In this document: in pieces, positions 27,719 through 35,878 of the stretch | Layout: every line of letters begins with the position of its first letter | Numbering within the stretch: position 1 is the stretch's first letter | NCBI GenBank assembly: GCA_963677085.2 | Contig: CAXXFH010000004.1 | Span: 2,108,001 to 2,172,000, forward strand | Source: G963677085 sp963677085 | GTDB taxonomy: Bacteria > Planctomycetota > Planctomycetia > Pirellulales > Thermoguttaceae | Direction of reading: 5' to 3' | DNA length: 64,000 nucleotides | Translations under genes and position numbers: made by a program | Notes under the pieces: model-generated | What the model was told of the DNA's origin: nothing | The model's database searches: none | What the model saw: only the letters and a program-made list of their open reading frames with translations

Positions 27719-28174
27719 TTACGTTCCGCTGCTGGAGGAACTGCTGCTGGACGAACTGCTGCTGGACGAACTGCTGCTGGACGAACTGCTGCTGGACGAA
27801 CTGCTCGACGGCGTGGCGGCCTGTTCGGTCACCGTGCAAGGGCAGAGCCGCACCCGTACGGTGGCATCGGCATCGCCCGCCGCGCGGACCACCTTACCCA
27901 GCGGCTGGTAGAAACCGCCGCCGTCGTGATGTACCGCCCGGCGATGAACGGCATCCCACCAGGCCCTCGCCCCCACGGCGAACGTCACACCCATGTTGGC
28001 CACCTTGGGCACCTCGAACACCCCGGCCACGCTCAACGCTCCCTGCACGTTGGCCGGGATGTCGACCTTGGTGATCCCCACCAAATCACCCACCACGACC
28101 ACCTCCCCCGCCGCCACGAAGACCTCGGGAGTGTAGTCGATGGAATTGCCGTCTTGTACGAAAGTCGCGGACAT
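27719..28174 (-). CDS. DUF2190-type phage capsid decoration-like protein with poly-serine tail
   Basis: 151 residues. Residues 1-115 match the DUF2190 pattern: FVQDGNSIDYTPEVFVAAGE, VVVVGDLVGITKVDIPANVQ, GALSVAGVFEVPK, ARAWWDAVHRRAV and ATVRVRLCP. Proteins of this type are phage-associated and usually end there. Here a tail of 27 consecutive serines is added, encoded by a 15-bp tandem repeat (27726-27808), and the protein ends GT. The repeat could have grown by slippage. The chromosomal phage block suggests a degenerate or domesticated prophage. Confidence 0.8.
   Translation of the reverse strand: MSATFVQDGNSIDYTPEVFVAAGEVVVVGDLVGITKVDIPANVQGALSVAGVFEVPKVANMGVTFAVGARAWWDAVHRRAVHHDGGGFYQPLGKVVRAAGDADATVRVRLCPCTVTEQAATPSSSSSSSSSSSSSSSSSSSSSSSSSSSGT
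27726..27808 (-). repeat. 15-bp tandem repeat encoding poly-serine
   Basis: About five imperfect units of TCGTCCAGCAGCAGT (coding strand). The unit length is a multiple of three, so copy-number change alters only the serine count. Confidence 0.9.
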
Positions 28175-28230
28175 TCTTGGTACTCCTCTTTATTGTTGAC
28201 ACGAAAACGCGTAGGATTTGTTCCAAACGA

Positions 28231-28557
28231 TTAGCGACCATCGGGAGCGGGTTCCGGCGTGAGTGTGGAAGCACTACCTGGTTGGCGGCCCTGCCGCCCG
28301 TGGCAGTCGAGCAAACAGGGTCGTTTCAACAGCTCGTCGTGGAGTTGTTGCATTAGCCCCTTGGTATCCGCAGCGATGGTGGCCACCGATTCGATGGCCC
28401 GGGTGTTGCCGGCGATCACCAGGCTGTTGTCGCGCAAGACGCGAAGCAACTGTTTGACCAGCCAGACGTTGACGGCCAACAGCAGCAGGGCGAACACGGC
28501 GAAACCGCCCTGGATCAGCGGCGACCAGAGTTGGATCACATCGGCCATTTCAGGCAT
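28231..28557 (-). CDS. Small membrane protein of the phage-like block
   Basis: 108 residues; ATG at 28557 or three codons downstream. One transmembrane helix (GGFAVFALLLLAVNVWLVKQ) is followed by a helical segment (LRVLRDNSLVIAGNTRAIES). This is the layout of small phage lysis-accessory or holin-like proteins, although that role is a guess. The last ~25 codons and the stop codon (TAG of TAGCGACC read on the other strand) lie in a family B repeat, so the natural C-terminus has probably been replaced. Confidence 0.65.
   Translation of the reverse strand: MPEMADVIQLWSPLIQGGFAVFALLLLAVNVWLVKQLLRVLRDNSLVIAGNTRAIESVATIAADTKGLMQQLHDELLKRPCLLDCHGRQGRQPGSASTLTPEPAPDGR
28232..28304 (+). repeat. Palindromic repeat, family B, copy 2 (3' end of a coding frame)
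   Basis: TAGCGACCATCGGGAGCGGG, then an AGTGT-GGAA-GCACT hairpin and a second hairpin GGCGG-CCCTG-CCGCC. The first stem differs from the 50557 copy (GGTGC-GGAA-GCACC) by compensatory changes. It supplies codons and the stop of the small membrane-protein gene. Confidence 0.8.
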
Positions 28558-28846
28558 CCTTTCGGTTGAGCCACCACTCGATGACCAATCGCACCACCAT
28601 GGGCACGACGACGTTTAAGGGGATCCAGATCAGCAGGGGATTGCCGACCTGTTCGTTGCGAACACGGGCGGCCAGGTGCAAGGTGAGGCGATCGTTGAGT
28701 TCGCTCGTGCCGTAGTGGGCCGTGTCGTGCGACTGAAGGTACTCGACGGCACACCGTGCCAGCCGGCAGGCGTGTTTGCGTGCACGGCGGCAGGTCCAGG
28801 AATGGTCGAGGACGTAATCGGTGGCCTCGATCCGCAGCGTGGTCAT
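28550..28846 (-). CDS. Hypothetical protein with C-terminal membrane helix
   Basis: 98 residues from the ATG at 28844-28846, which overlaps the stop of the lipoprotein gene. The N-terminus (MTTLRIEATDYVLDHSWTC) is followed by a basic, Cys-containing helix. The C-terminus has a hydrophobic stretch (PLLIWIPLNVVVPMVVRLVI). Overlaps on both sides put it in the phage-like transcription unit. No family is recognised. Confidence 0.6.
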   Translation of the reverse strand: MTTLRIEATDYVLDHSWTCRRARKHACRLARCAVEYLQSHDTAHYGTSELNDRLTLHLAARVRNEQVGNPLLIWIPLNVVVPMVVRLVIEWWLNRKDA

Positions 28847-29442
28847 CGGTTTCGCCTCCAAAGGGTTCTGGTACGACGCGAGGGAGTGCTGCACGACGAG
28901 GTGCCGCAGGCGGACGTTGTGCTTGACGAAGCGGCCGATTGCGGTGTGGCCGGGGTCTGGCCGGGTTGTTGAGGTACCAACGAGCACACGCCGTTTTGGC
29001 AAGACATGGTGGACTTTTGCGATGGTGCGATCACCTCTTGCCGCAAGTTGGGCTTGGGCAGACGGACATCGATGGTGATTTTGCCGTCGCGTTCGGCCCG
29101 ATCGAGGATCGCCTTGCCGCGGTCGGCCAGTTCGTTGCCCTTGCGGATCAATTCGCGAGCATCGCGAAGCGTATCCAAGGGGCTGCCTTTGCCGCTGCCG
29201 TCACTGCAATCGGGGCAGCGAGTGCGGTGGCCGTCGCCGTGGATGATCCAACCCGTGTCTTGGCATCGCAGGCAGGCATAGGGTTGCGGATCGGGTTGCG
29301 GCTGCGGTGCGTGGTCGCTGACCATCGTGGCCACGGCCCATTCCACGGCCGCCGCGTCACGCGGATCGGCAACGGCCGGAGTGGGCAGGCAACCGGCAAC
29401 CAGCAGAAACCAAGATTCGATCAACAGCAGAAAGCGCGTCAT
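28843..29442 (-). CDS. Predicted lipoprotein with DnaJ-type zinc motifs
   Basis: 199 residues from the ATG at 29440-29442. A signal with lipobox (FLLVAGC) is followed by two CxxC pairs in the pattern CLRCQDTGW and CPDCSDGSGKG, similar to half of the DnaJ zinc-finger domain (CxxCxGxG). A helix (LDTLRDARELIRKGNELADR) follows and then a Ser/Thr/Cys-rich tail. It lies between the papain-like gene and the small membrane protein. The start codon follows the peptidase stop by only 4 bp, so the two are probably co-expressed. Its role is unknown. Confidence 0.65.
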   Translation of the reverse strand: MTRFLLLIESWFLLVAGCLPTPAVADPRDAAAVEWAVATMVSDHAPQPQPDPQPYACLRCQDTGWIIHGDGHRTRCPDCSDGSGKGSPLDTLRDARELIRKGNELADRGKAILDRAERDGKITIDVRLPKPNLRQEVIAPSQKSTMSCQNGVCSLVPQQPGQTPATPQSAASSSTTSACGTSSCSTPSRRTRTLWRRNR

Positions 29443-29446
29443 AGTT

Positions 29447-30265
29447 TCACCCCAAGATGTTGCTGAGATTGCCATAGTCGGGCAGCGTCTTCTGCGGGAC
29501 ACCCTGGATGTCACAGTAGGCGAAGATCGACCGGCTGCCGACGAAGTACCGCTCGTAGACGTCTTCCGCCACCCAGAACGAACCTTCCGGCCACGCACCG
29601 TAGCGGTCCTCGGGCCAGACTTTTGGTTGTTGGTTCCAACGGCCCCAGGAATTGGCGACCAGGAACACGCCCACCGGGTAGACTTCCCGGGTATCGTCGT
29701 AGCCGACGGTGGCCATGTCGTGCGACCAACTGCCGCTGGGCACGGCGATGCCCCGCTCGTCCGACGATTCCCGCACGCCAAAATCCTGCCCGCTGTGCAG
29801 GGCATAGCCCGCATAGAGCAAGTCTTTCACTTCGTCGGCCGAGGTGGGCGCGACCCACTGGCCGACGTTGTGTTTGCGGCATTCTTCCTTGACCTCTTCC
29901 GGCACGCCGCTGGATCCCCAGCGGCTGCCGATCCGCGCGTCGTACTGCGAGAGGTCCGCAAACGCATACTTTTCGCGAAACAGAAAACCGTAGTCGTTTT
30001 CGAAACGCGTCGCGTCGGCCGGGTCCATCCCCTGGCCGCCATGCCCGCGGGCACCATAGGTTGGCTCCGTGGCCGTCCGCTTGTAAAACTCTTCTGGCTC
30101 GCCCTTGATGTGGATCTCGACCGACCGGGTGACCTCCCGGGCGTTGCGCGAGCCGTGGGAGACGCAGTCCCCTACGTTTCGCGCGGCGCGCAAACGCCAC
30201 AAATGCCTCCTGAACGACATCCATGGCATCCGCCACCAATCGAAAACGCAACATGGCCGCTGCAA
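29447..30265 (-). CDS. Papain-like (C1) cysteine peptidase, probably 5'-truncated
   Basis: The frame contains the three parts of a C1 active site: GDCVSHGSRNA with the Cys, WSHDMATVGYDD with the His, and LVANSWGRWN with the Asn/Trp. C1-like peptidases of this kind travel with planctomycete phage blocks. The ~30 residues upstream of the Cys segment in this frame (from 30265) are an alternative reading of an ECF sigma gene, so the native N-terminus and start codon are missing. The junction lies near 30185-30200. Whether a shortened enzyme is made is unknown. Confidence 0.7.
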   Translation of the reverse strand: MQRPCCVFDWWRMPWMSFRRHLWRLRAARNVGDCVSHGSRNAREVTRSVEIHIKGEPEEFYKRTATEPTYGARGHGGQGMDPADATRFENDYGFLFREKYAFADLSQYDARIGSRWGSSGVPEEVKEECRKHNVGQWVAPTSADEVKDLLYAGYALHSGQDFGVRESSDERGIAVPSGSWSHDMATVGYDDTREVYPVGVFLVANSWGRWNQQPKVWPEDRYGAWPEGSFWVAEDVYERYFVGSRSIFAYCDIQGVPQKTLPDYGNLSNILG

Positions 30266-30383
30266 GCCGCGTCAAATCTCGCCCCGAAGGGGCGAACAAT
30301 CGCCAAAGCCTGTCTCTCTCCTCGTCGGTCAGTCGGAATGACGTGGTGTCGTCGGTGCGCCGATCTTCTCCCAGTGTGGCCAT
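30185..30383 (-). pseudogene. ECF sigma factor, N-terminal fragment
   Basis: From the ATG at 30381-30383 (preceded by AGGAAGG) about 66 codons read as sigma-70 region 2: SFRLTDEERDRLWRLF, GRDLTRLAAAMLRF and the core motif DVVQEAFVAFARR. At about 30185 the reading runs into the papain-like gene in another frame, so regions 3 and 4 are missing. It is best explained as a recombination junction between a host sigma gene and the phage-like block. Confidence 0.65.
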
Positions 30384-30913
30384 AGCCTGATCCTTCCTGT
30401 GAATGACGCGGTATGAGCTCGCCTGCTCTCCTTCCAATGCAAAAAACAGCGGAATTCGCTCGGGCAACGGCCGAACCTTGACAGACGCGGGACGCTGGTG
30501 GACACCCGTATCGTCCAAACGGCCAGATTAGGCCATGTCAACCAATGAGGACTAGATAACACAGGCTGATGGTAGCAATTTCCCTGGGTTGTGTTAATAT
30601 ACCCAAATTGGTGGATATCGAAGCGTCGCAATTGTCCGTCACTTTCCTAACGCCGCAGTGGTCTGCCGCACGTGTTTCGTTCGAAAAACAAGTCGGTTGC
30701 CGTTCCCAAAACGTGTGCTTGTCTCGGCTATCGATGCACTTCGCGAGTGTTGTGAAGTTGCCACAACTCACGCCACTTCCGGTACGCGTTGGCCGAAAAA
30801 GTATCTGTTGTCGGGAGATGGCCGCCCGCGATGGGCAACGCCATACTGTTTCCTGTTCCGCCTGTCGGCGGCAGTCTCGTTAAACGAGCCTCTTCGACCC
30901 GCGATGGCCCCCG
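30384..30913. other. 530-bp stretch without a supported gene
   Basis: Several short overlapping frames exist on both strands, but none has a signal, motif or good ribosome-binding site. It separates the phage-like block from the second pilin locus. I see nothing else in it. Confidence 0.5.
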
Positions 30914-31048
30914 CTACAGCAACGGCCACCCTATTAGCACGCACGTCATTTCGTAAACAAGCCCCATGATCTTGGGCCCAACCCACAAGATGAACGCCGC
31001 CATTGGCAACACGACGGCCGAGAGTAGTGTGTAGTCGAGTGTGCTCAC
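30914..31048 (-). CDS. 44-residue minor pilin
   Basis: A GTG start (31046-31048) lies 8 bp after GAGGGAG, a good ribosome-binding site. The whole product is a single Flp-like helix: STLDYTLLSAVVLPMAAFIL, then WVGPKIMGLVYEMTC and a hydrophobic end. It aligns along its length with the second pilin at 9242-9484 (ASLDYVLILAVVLP, AGPRIIRLAYEM), but the basic N-terminal leader of that protein is missing. It is just downstream of a J-like gene, repeating an association seen in the main pilus operon. Confidence 0.7.
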   Translation of the reverse strand: MSTLDYTLLSAVVLPMAAFILWVGPKIMGLVYEMTCVLIGWPLL

Positions 31049-31172
31049 GATCTAAGCTCCCTCATTCCCTGTGAAGCGGCCGCCACACGGAGGTGAATCC
31101 CCCTAAATCCAGCAGCGCCTTTCCCATTGGCTGGTAAGTTCCATCGCCGGCTATCGGCAACCCCGTGGGAAG

Positions 31173-31799
31173 TCAAAACTCGATCGGGCTGAACAATGGC
31201 GTGTCTGTTGTGGTCCGTGACCGGTTATTTCCCGCCGCTCCCGGCTCTGACCGGTGCGAATCAGGCACGGTTATCTCCGAATTCCCCAGCAATCGATCAC
31301 TCCACACAAAGCAAAACATGGCTCCGACTATCGACAATACGAGCAGACCGAGCATCGCTACCCGTCGCATCTGCCGACGCTCCCGGGCTACTCGTCGCTG
31401 AAGATATACGGCAACCGAGACATCCTCCGATGCGACGCCAGCGGCCGGTTCGTCATCACTCGCGGCGTTCTGCGAGCACTCTGCCCCGTCGTCGCCGGAC
31501 TGCCGTCGAAGGCACTCATCGTAGGCGGCTTTGGACTCGGGTCGCAGCAGGCATGTCCTGGCCGCGGCCACCTCATTGAGCAACTGCTGCGAACTGCCGC
31601 CACGGTCGCCGGTCTGGTGGAATCGTAAGTAAACCATTCTCTGATCCGCAGCGTTTTCGATCACTTCCGGGTTGGACTCGAACGGTTCAATACCGAGCAG
31701 GCAGTAGTGGCTTGGCGGCTGCTGTTGAGGTGGAATTCCCAGCCAGAAATGGTAGGGATCGAACGTTTCCTGGGCTGTACTACACGTGGAATCGAACAT
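31173..31799 (-). CDS. Short J-like membrane protein (paralogue of the 13231-15291 protein)
   Basis: 208 residues. The N-terminal domain FDPYHFWLGIPPQQQPPSHY, SQQLLNEVAAARTCLLRPES, KAAYDECL is the same as in the larger protein and also lacks HPD. A helix with arginines precedes one transmembrane segment (VAMLGLLVLSIVGAMFCFV). The C-terminal exported part is only ~40 residues, whereas the paralogue has ~480, so the TPR-like domain is absent. It sits between a PstS-like gene and a small pilin gene. Confidence 0.85.
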   Translation of the reverse strand: MFDSTCSTAQETFDPYHFWLGIPPQQQPPSHYCLLGIEPFESNPEVIENAADQRMVYLRFHQTGDRGGSSQQLLNEVAAARTCLLRPESKAAYDECLRRQSGDDGAECSQNAASDDEPAAGVASEDVSVAVYLQRRVARERRQMRRVAMLGLLVLSIVGAMFCFVWSDRLLGNSEITVPDSHRSEPGAAGNNRSRTTTDTPLFSPIEF

Positions 31800-31896
31800 G
31801 GGGCAATCTTACCTCCGTCGAAGATTCTCGTTTCGAGGCGACTCTCGTGGTCTGTCCCGCTACAACCCGACGCTCTCCGTAATCACCGACAAAATC

Positions 31897-33798
31897 TTAC
31901 CGTGACCTTTTGGAGTATTTCTTTTCCAGCCGGGCGTTGATCGTGTGGTTCAAAGCGCTCGCGGTCGACTTCGGCACGATGACGGGCTGCAGACCGTTCT
32001 TGGCAATCGCCTCGGCACCGCCGCCTGAGAGCAGGAATTTCACGAACTCGGTCGTGCTTTCGCTTGCTCGTGGTGATACGTAGAGCGTATAGGGGCGAAC
32101 CAACGGATAGTCCGTGCCATTCCTGTCGCGAGCAGACACGGCAAACGACCTGTCCGGTAACAGGAGATTGACCAGCCGGACTGAACTGTCCGTGGTTGGT
32201 ATCTGATTTACGTCCACAAACCCGACCGCGTTGATATTCTTCGCCACGGCCGCCACCACGCTAGCGGTATCGCGAGAGCGAATTGCATGCTGGGCCACGT
32301 GACTCAGTTTCAGTTTTTCTCGAAATAACGGCTCCATTGGGCTGGAGGGTGACAATGTGTACAACCGAATCGGACTTCGCGATACCTTCACCAGCGGAAA
32401 CGCGGAAGGTTGTTTGGTGACCAGCGTCACGGGACTGGTGGGCGGATTGACTTCGGCCCAGTCCAGAAGCTCACCTCGAAAAATGCTGGCCAAATCCTTG
32501 ATCGAAAGGGCATCCACCCGATTGGCTGGATGGACGATAACGCCGACCACCGTTCGTCCCAGGGGCACCTCCTGCGGTCGTTGAGTGTTCCACTGCGAAG
32601 CGTACCGCCCCAAATCGGAATCGCCGAGTACACCTTCAACGAATAGCAGGTCGCTCCCGTCAAGAAAGCTCTTGATCGCTTCCGATTGATTCGTCGGTCG
32701 ATACTGCATGTTCATTCGGCCAACGGCTTCGCTGAAGGCGGTGGCCAGATCGCGCATCAAGCTTTTTCCCTCCTCGACACCGGTGGCGATGATCGGCCCC
32801 AACCGGTTTGTCCGTCGGGTCACACGTGCCTCGTACTGCCGCCGTTGTTCCGAAAACAACCCCAACGGCTCCACGATCATTGCCGCCTGGGAGCCCGTAG
32901 CAAACTTACAGAACTCACGAGCAACCGGTGGTGCGTGTGGATGGAGACGTAGAGAGAGGGTGTCGCACAGGGGGTAGCTTTTGTCTTGAATTGTCCGTGG
33001 CGATGGCAGGACCGATCTTGATTTGGCATCATTGGCGACGGGCAGCAACCGCACCCGCGGATCGACGTTTCCTTCTTCGCAATTGTAGAGCATGAAGCCA
33101 ATGGCACCGCGTTTCATGGCGACTGCCGCGACCATGTTTTCTGCCCAGTCGTTGCGGCGGCTGGTTCTTGCATACGTTTTGCGGAGTTCTTCGGCGAATG
33201 GAGCCCCTTTGAGAACTCGGGCCTGAAAGACCGAACCTTCGGTCGTCGTTAGCGGCGGAGCGAACACCTCGATTTCATCGGTGAATCCGGAACCGCGCAG
33301 TTCTCGCCACGACCGGATTCGCCCCTGGTAAACGTGGGCCAACTCCTCCACGGTGATCTGCCGCGTTGGATTCGCGCTGTTGACGATTACCGCCAGCACG
33401 AAACTGCCAAGCGTGTGTTTCTTGAATTGAGGGCCCAGTTGTTCGTCAGCCCGGGGCACGCGAGAATCCAGCACCAAGCCCACCGCGAGTTTGTCATGAG
33501 CCAACAGCGGCACCACCTGCAGACTGTCGCGCGGCGAGAAGGACACGACTCCGCGATTCGGCATACTCTGAAATTGCCAAGCCAGTGCGCGGACGACTCC
33601 CCGGCCCGCCCAACTGCCTTCGATCTTTAGTGCGTTATTGGCCGGCGCCGACGCCGCCTCGGATACGAATAGCAACATCAACGCCATCAGCCCAACGGCC
33701 CGCTTTGTGAGTCCAAACAAAAAAATCTCACGACTGCCTCCCACAGATGAGTGCCCGATTAGCTTGCACGCCGGACGACACGGCGTGGCAAAAAACAA
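31897..33798 (-). CDS. Tandem PstS-like periplasmic binding protein (second copy)
   Basis: 633 residues as an open frame. The N-terminus is uncertain because the signal-like segment (GLMALMLLFVSEAASA) starts ~35 residues in and no good ATG precedes it directly. Two PstS-like halves are visible. The first has DKLAVGLVLDSR, FVLAVIVNSANPTRQ, VEELAHVYQGRIRSWREL and GAIGFMLYNC. The second has TVVGVIVHPANRVDALSIKD, LASIFRGELLDWAEVNP, AVGFVDVNQIP and YPLVRPYTLYVSPRASES. It lacks the coiled coil of the copy at 15299-17542. The ligand is unknown. Confidence 0.85.
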   Translation of the reverse strand: MFFATPCRPACKLIGHSSVGGSREIFLFGLTKRAVGLMALMLLFVSEAASAPANNALKIEGSWAGRGVVRALAWQFQSMPNRGVVSFSPRDSLQVVPLLAHDKLAVGLVLDSRVPRADEQLGPQFKKHTLGSFVLAVIVNSANPTRQITVEELAHVYQGRIRSWRELRGSGFTDEIEVFAPPLTTTEGSVFQARVLKGAPFAEELRKTYARTSRRNDWAENMVAAVAMKRGAIGFMLYNCEEGNVDPRVRLLPVANDAKSRSVLPSPRTIQDKSYPLCDTLSLRLHPHAPPVAREFCKFATGSQAAMIVEPLGLFSEQRRQYEARVTRRTNRLGPIIATGVEEGKSLMRDLATAFSEAVGRMNMQYRPTNQSEAIKSFLDGSDLLFVEGVLGDSDLGRYASQWNTQRPQEVPLGRTVVGVIVHPANRVDALSIKDLASIFRGELLDWAEVNPPTSPVTLVTKQPSAFPLVKVSRSPIRLYTLSPSSPMEPLFREKLKLSHVAQHAIRSRDTASVVAAVAKNINAVGFVDVNQIPTTDSSVRLVNLLLPDRSFAVSARDRNGTDYPLVRPYTLYVSPRASESTTEFVKFLLSGGGAEAIAKNGLQPVIVPKSTASALNHTINARLEKKYSKRSR

Positions 33799-34031
33799 GA
33801 TGCGCCAACCCGAAAACAGTTCACGGCGTTTTAGGGCAATTCCCGTAAACCGTTTTCGTTGGCGCGCATCCTATCTGTACCGACCGCACGGAATCGCTGT
33901 GGCACGATATGGTGTTCGTTGTCCACGGAATCACCATGGCCCGTGAATTGGCCATATGTCGTCTGGCAAATTATGGCCACGTGTGATTTGCGACACGGCG
34001 ATTTTGCTGCGACAGAACCGAGAGGAGACAG

Positions 34032-34889
34032 ATGCTCGATCAGGGAATAGACCTCTTGCACGAAGATGTCTGTCGAGAGTGGATGTTTCGGCCGCTGCCG
34101 GATGAAACGTCGCTTTCCGTCGTCGTTCCCATCTTCAACGAAAAAGCGACCATTGGTGAAATCATCCGCCGCATCCGCGCTGTGCCCATTCCCAAGGAGA
34201 TCATCCTCGTCGACGACGGAAGCACCGACGGCACCCGGGATGTGCTGGCGACGTTCGAGGGCGACGACCTTCGAATCGTCCTACACGAGAAGAATCGGGG
34301 CAAGGGAGCGGCCGTGCGAACCGGTTTTGCCCTGGCAACCGGTGACATCGTGATCATCCAGGACGCCGACCTCGAATACGACCCCAGGGAGTACCGCCGG
34401 CTGATTCAACCGATTGTGGACGGAGTGGCCGACGTCGTGTATGGATCGCGGTTTTTGCCGATCGGGCCGCAACGCGTACTCGATTTCTGGCACTCCGCCG
34501 GCAACCGCGCGTTGCCCCTGTTCTCGAACATGTTCACCGGTCTGCATCTAACCGACATGGAAACCTGCTACAAGGTCTTCCGCAGGGACGTCGTCGAGGC
34601 CATCCTTCCCACGTTGAGGGAAGAACGGTTCGGTATCGATCCCGAACTCACGGCCAAGATTTCCCACCGACACTATCGGGTGTACGAAGTGGGCATCACC
34701 TACTCGGCACGCACGTACCGCGAAGGAAAAAAGATCGGTCTACCCGACGCCTGCCGCACGCTCTGGTGCATTCTTCTCTACTGGTGGAAGGACTCAAAGA
34801 ACCCTCCCCCTTGCCTCCACCCAAAGCACGCAGCCGACTTCCCCCCCTTGGCCTTGGCAGCGGCGAAAGAAGATAGAACGCCGGCGTAA
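34032..34889 (+). CDS. Family 2 glycosyltransferase, polyprenyl-phosphate mannosyl/glucosyltransferase-like
   Basis: 285 residues; ATG preceded by AGAGGAGA. GT-A fold motifs: LSVVVPIFNEKATIGEIIRR, IILVDDGSTDGT, KNRGKGAAVRTGFALATGD and the metal-binding DADLEYDP. After this come SRFLPIGP and a C-terminal region with ERFGIDPELTAKIS, the layout of DPM1-like enzymes that load a sugar onto a polyprenyl phosphate. No C-terminal transmembrane helices are seen. The family 39-type transferase at 41218-43104 could use such a lipid-linked sugar. The last ~35 residues look low-quality. Confidence 0.9.
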   Translation: MLDQGIDLLHEDVCREWMFRPLPDETSLSVVVPIFNEKATIGEIIRRIRAVPIPKEIILVDDGSTDGTRDVLATFEGDDLRIVLHEKNRGKGAAVRTGFALATGDIVIIQDADLEYDPREYRRLIQPIVDGVADVVYGSRFLPIGPQRVLDFWHSAGNRALPLFSNMFTGLHLTDMETCYKVFRRDVVEAILPTLREERFGIDPELTAKISHRHYRVYEVGITYSARTYREGKKIGLPDACRTLWCILLYWWKDSKNPPPCLHPKHAADFPPLALAAAKEDRTPA

Positions 34890-35136
34890 TGGTGAGCCAA
34901 GTCGCGCTTGTCCCGGGTGTCGGCCCTGAAACGGCAGCCGCCGGAGCGAGCGGCCTGTAAATCAGTACCAAGGGCATTGCGGTCTTCACGATTTCGACTT
35001 CAACAGACAGGCGGCGGCGTTGCACAACCCGATCACGGGCGACTTCAAACTGGTCGTCCGCCGCCTTCCGGGGCGAATTCCAGGAAATAGTGAAGCGGGA
35101 TAGTGAACGGCCCCAATCCTAAAACGCACAGGGGTA

Positions 35137-35164
35137 TTGACACCCAGCGGAATGATGTTAAAGT
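35137..35164 (+). promoter_or_regulatory. Candidate sigma-70-type promoter
   Basis: TTGACA (35137-35142), 16-bp spacer, TAAAGT (35159-35164). It lies upstream of the MauE-like gene cluster. The match is by eye only. Confidence 0.4.
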
Positions 35165-35356
35165 CAGTTAAACTCGATTGTATGTGGCTTTTCTCATACA
35201 CAGGGGCTTTCTATTGTGGCGAAGCCTGTTGTGTCTCATCAAACACTTCTTGATCGGCTGTCCGCTAGATTTGGGCGTGCAAGGCAGTTCCGCGGACAGT
35301 CGATATGGCTGATTCCGGGGACCAGTGGCTTTTTCACAAGCATTAACGGCCGAACT

Positions 35357-35411
35357 GAGCGGGTTCCTATCAGGGGGCAGCAGCGCCGGTTTGACTGGCG
35401 GCCCTGCCGCC
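35357..35411 (+). repeat. Palindromic repeat, family B, copy 3
   Basis: GAGCGGGTTCCTATCAGGGG, GCAGCAGCGCC and GGCGG-CCCTG-CCGCC. The first hairpin is degenerate, the second intact. It lies in the stretch upstream of the MauE-like gene that is open in frame but probably not coding. Confidence 0.7.
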
Positions 35412-35469
35412 TTACGCTATGTGTCGGCGACGGAATTCCTCCGCTCGCCGCGGCACGCCTAATCGCCAA

Positions 35470-35700
35470 CCGACCGATCATCGGCCCAGGTCCGCGAACC
35501 GGTCTCGTTGAATCCTGTTGTTTCCTGACCGCCGTTGTCGAATCTGAGTTGTTCTCCAGGCTTTGGCTTCCGTCAAGCGTAGGACCCAAGCCGTTCCGCG
35601 AGGCAATGGCGGCGTGTTTTGAACGGTCGACGTGTGTTGCCCCCTACGCGACGCCCAGGCTGGCCTCGCCGCACCAGGCAAACGCTGCGGCGACTACGTC
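35470..35700 (+). pseudogene. Degenerate duplicate of the MauE-like domain
   Basis: The reading upstream of the MauE-like gene includes VESELFSRLWLPSSVGP, then FERSTCVAPYA. This matches the intact copy downstream (GTVEFELFLGIWLLAGICP, ALFTCVSLHKALSG) but loses the Cys motif. The same frame stays open from 35216 into the intact gene, so this is either an eroded duplicate or the N-terminus of one odd long protein. Confidence 0.5.
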
Positions 35701-35878
35701 GAATCACAAATGGCTTGCTGGCTGGACGACCTGCTTTCAAGTTTTTCAGCCATTCCGTGAACTGTTTTTCCGGTTCGTGCATCTTGTAGGTAACATCGGA
35801 AAGAGACTCCTACAAGAGAGGCTGCCATACAAGGATCTCGGTAGCTCATCTCGCTCGCATCTGAGAAAGGTGACTTTC

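Noticed and set aside
27726..27808. A repeat array that might be a CRISPR
   Set aside because: The 15-bp units are contiguous and in frame as serine codons; there are no spacers and no cas genes.
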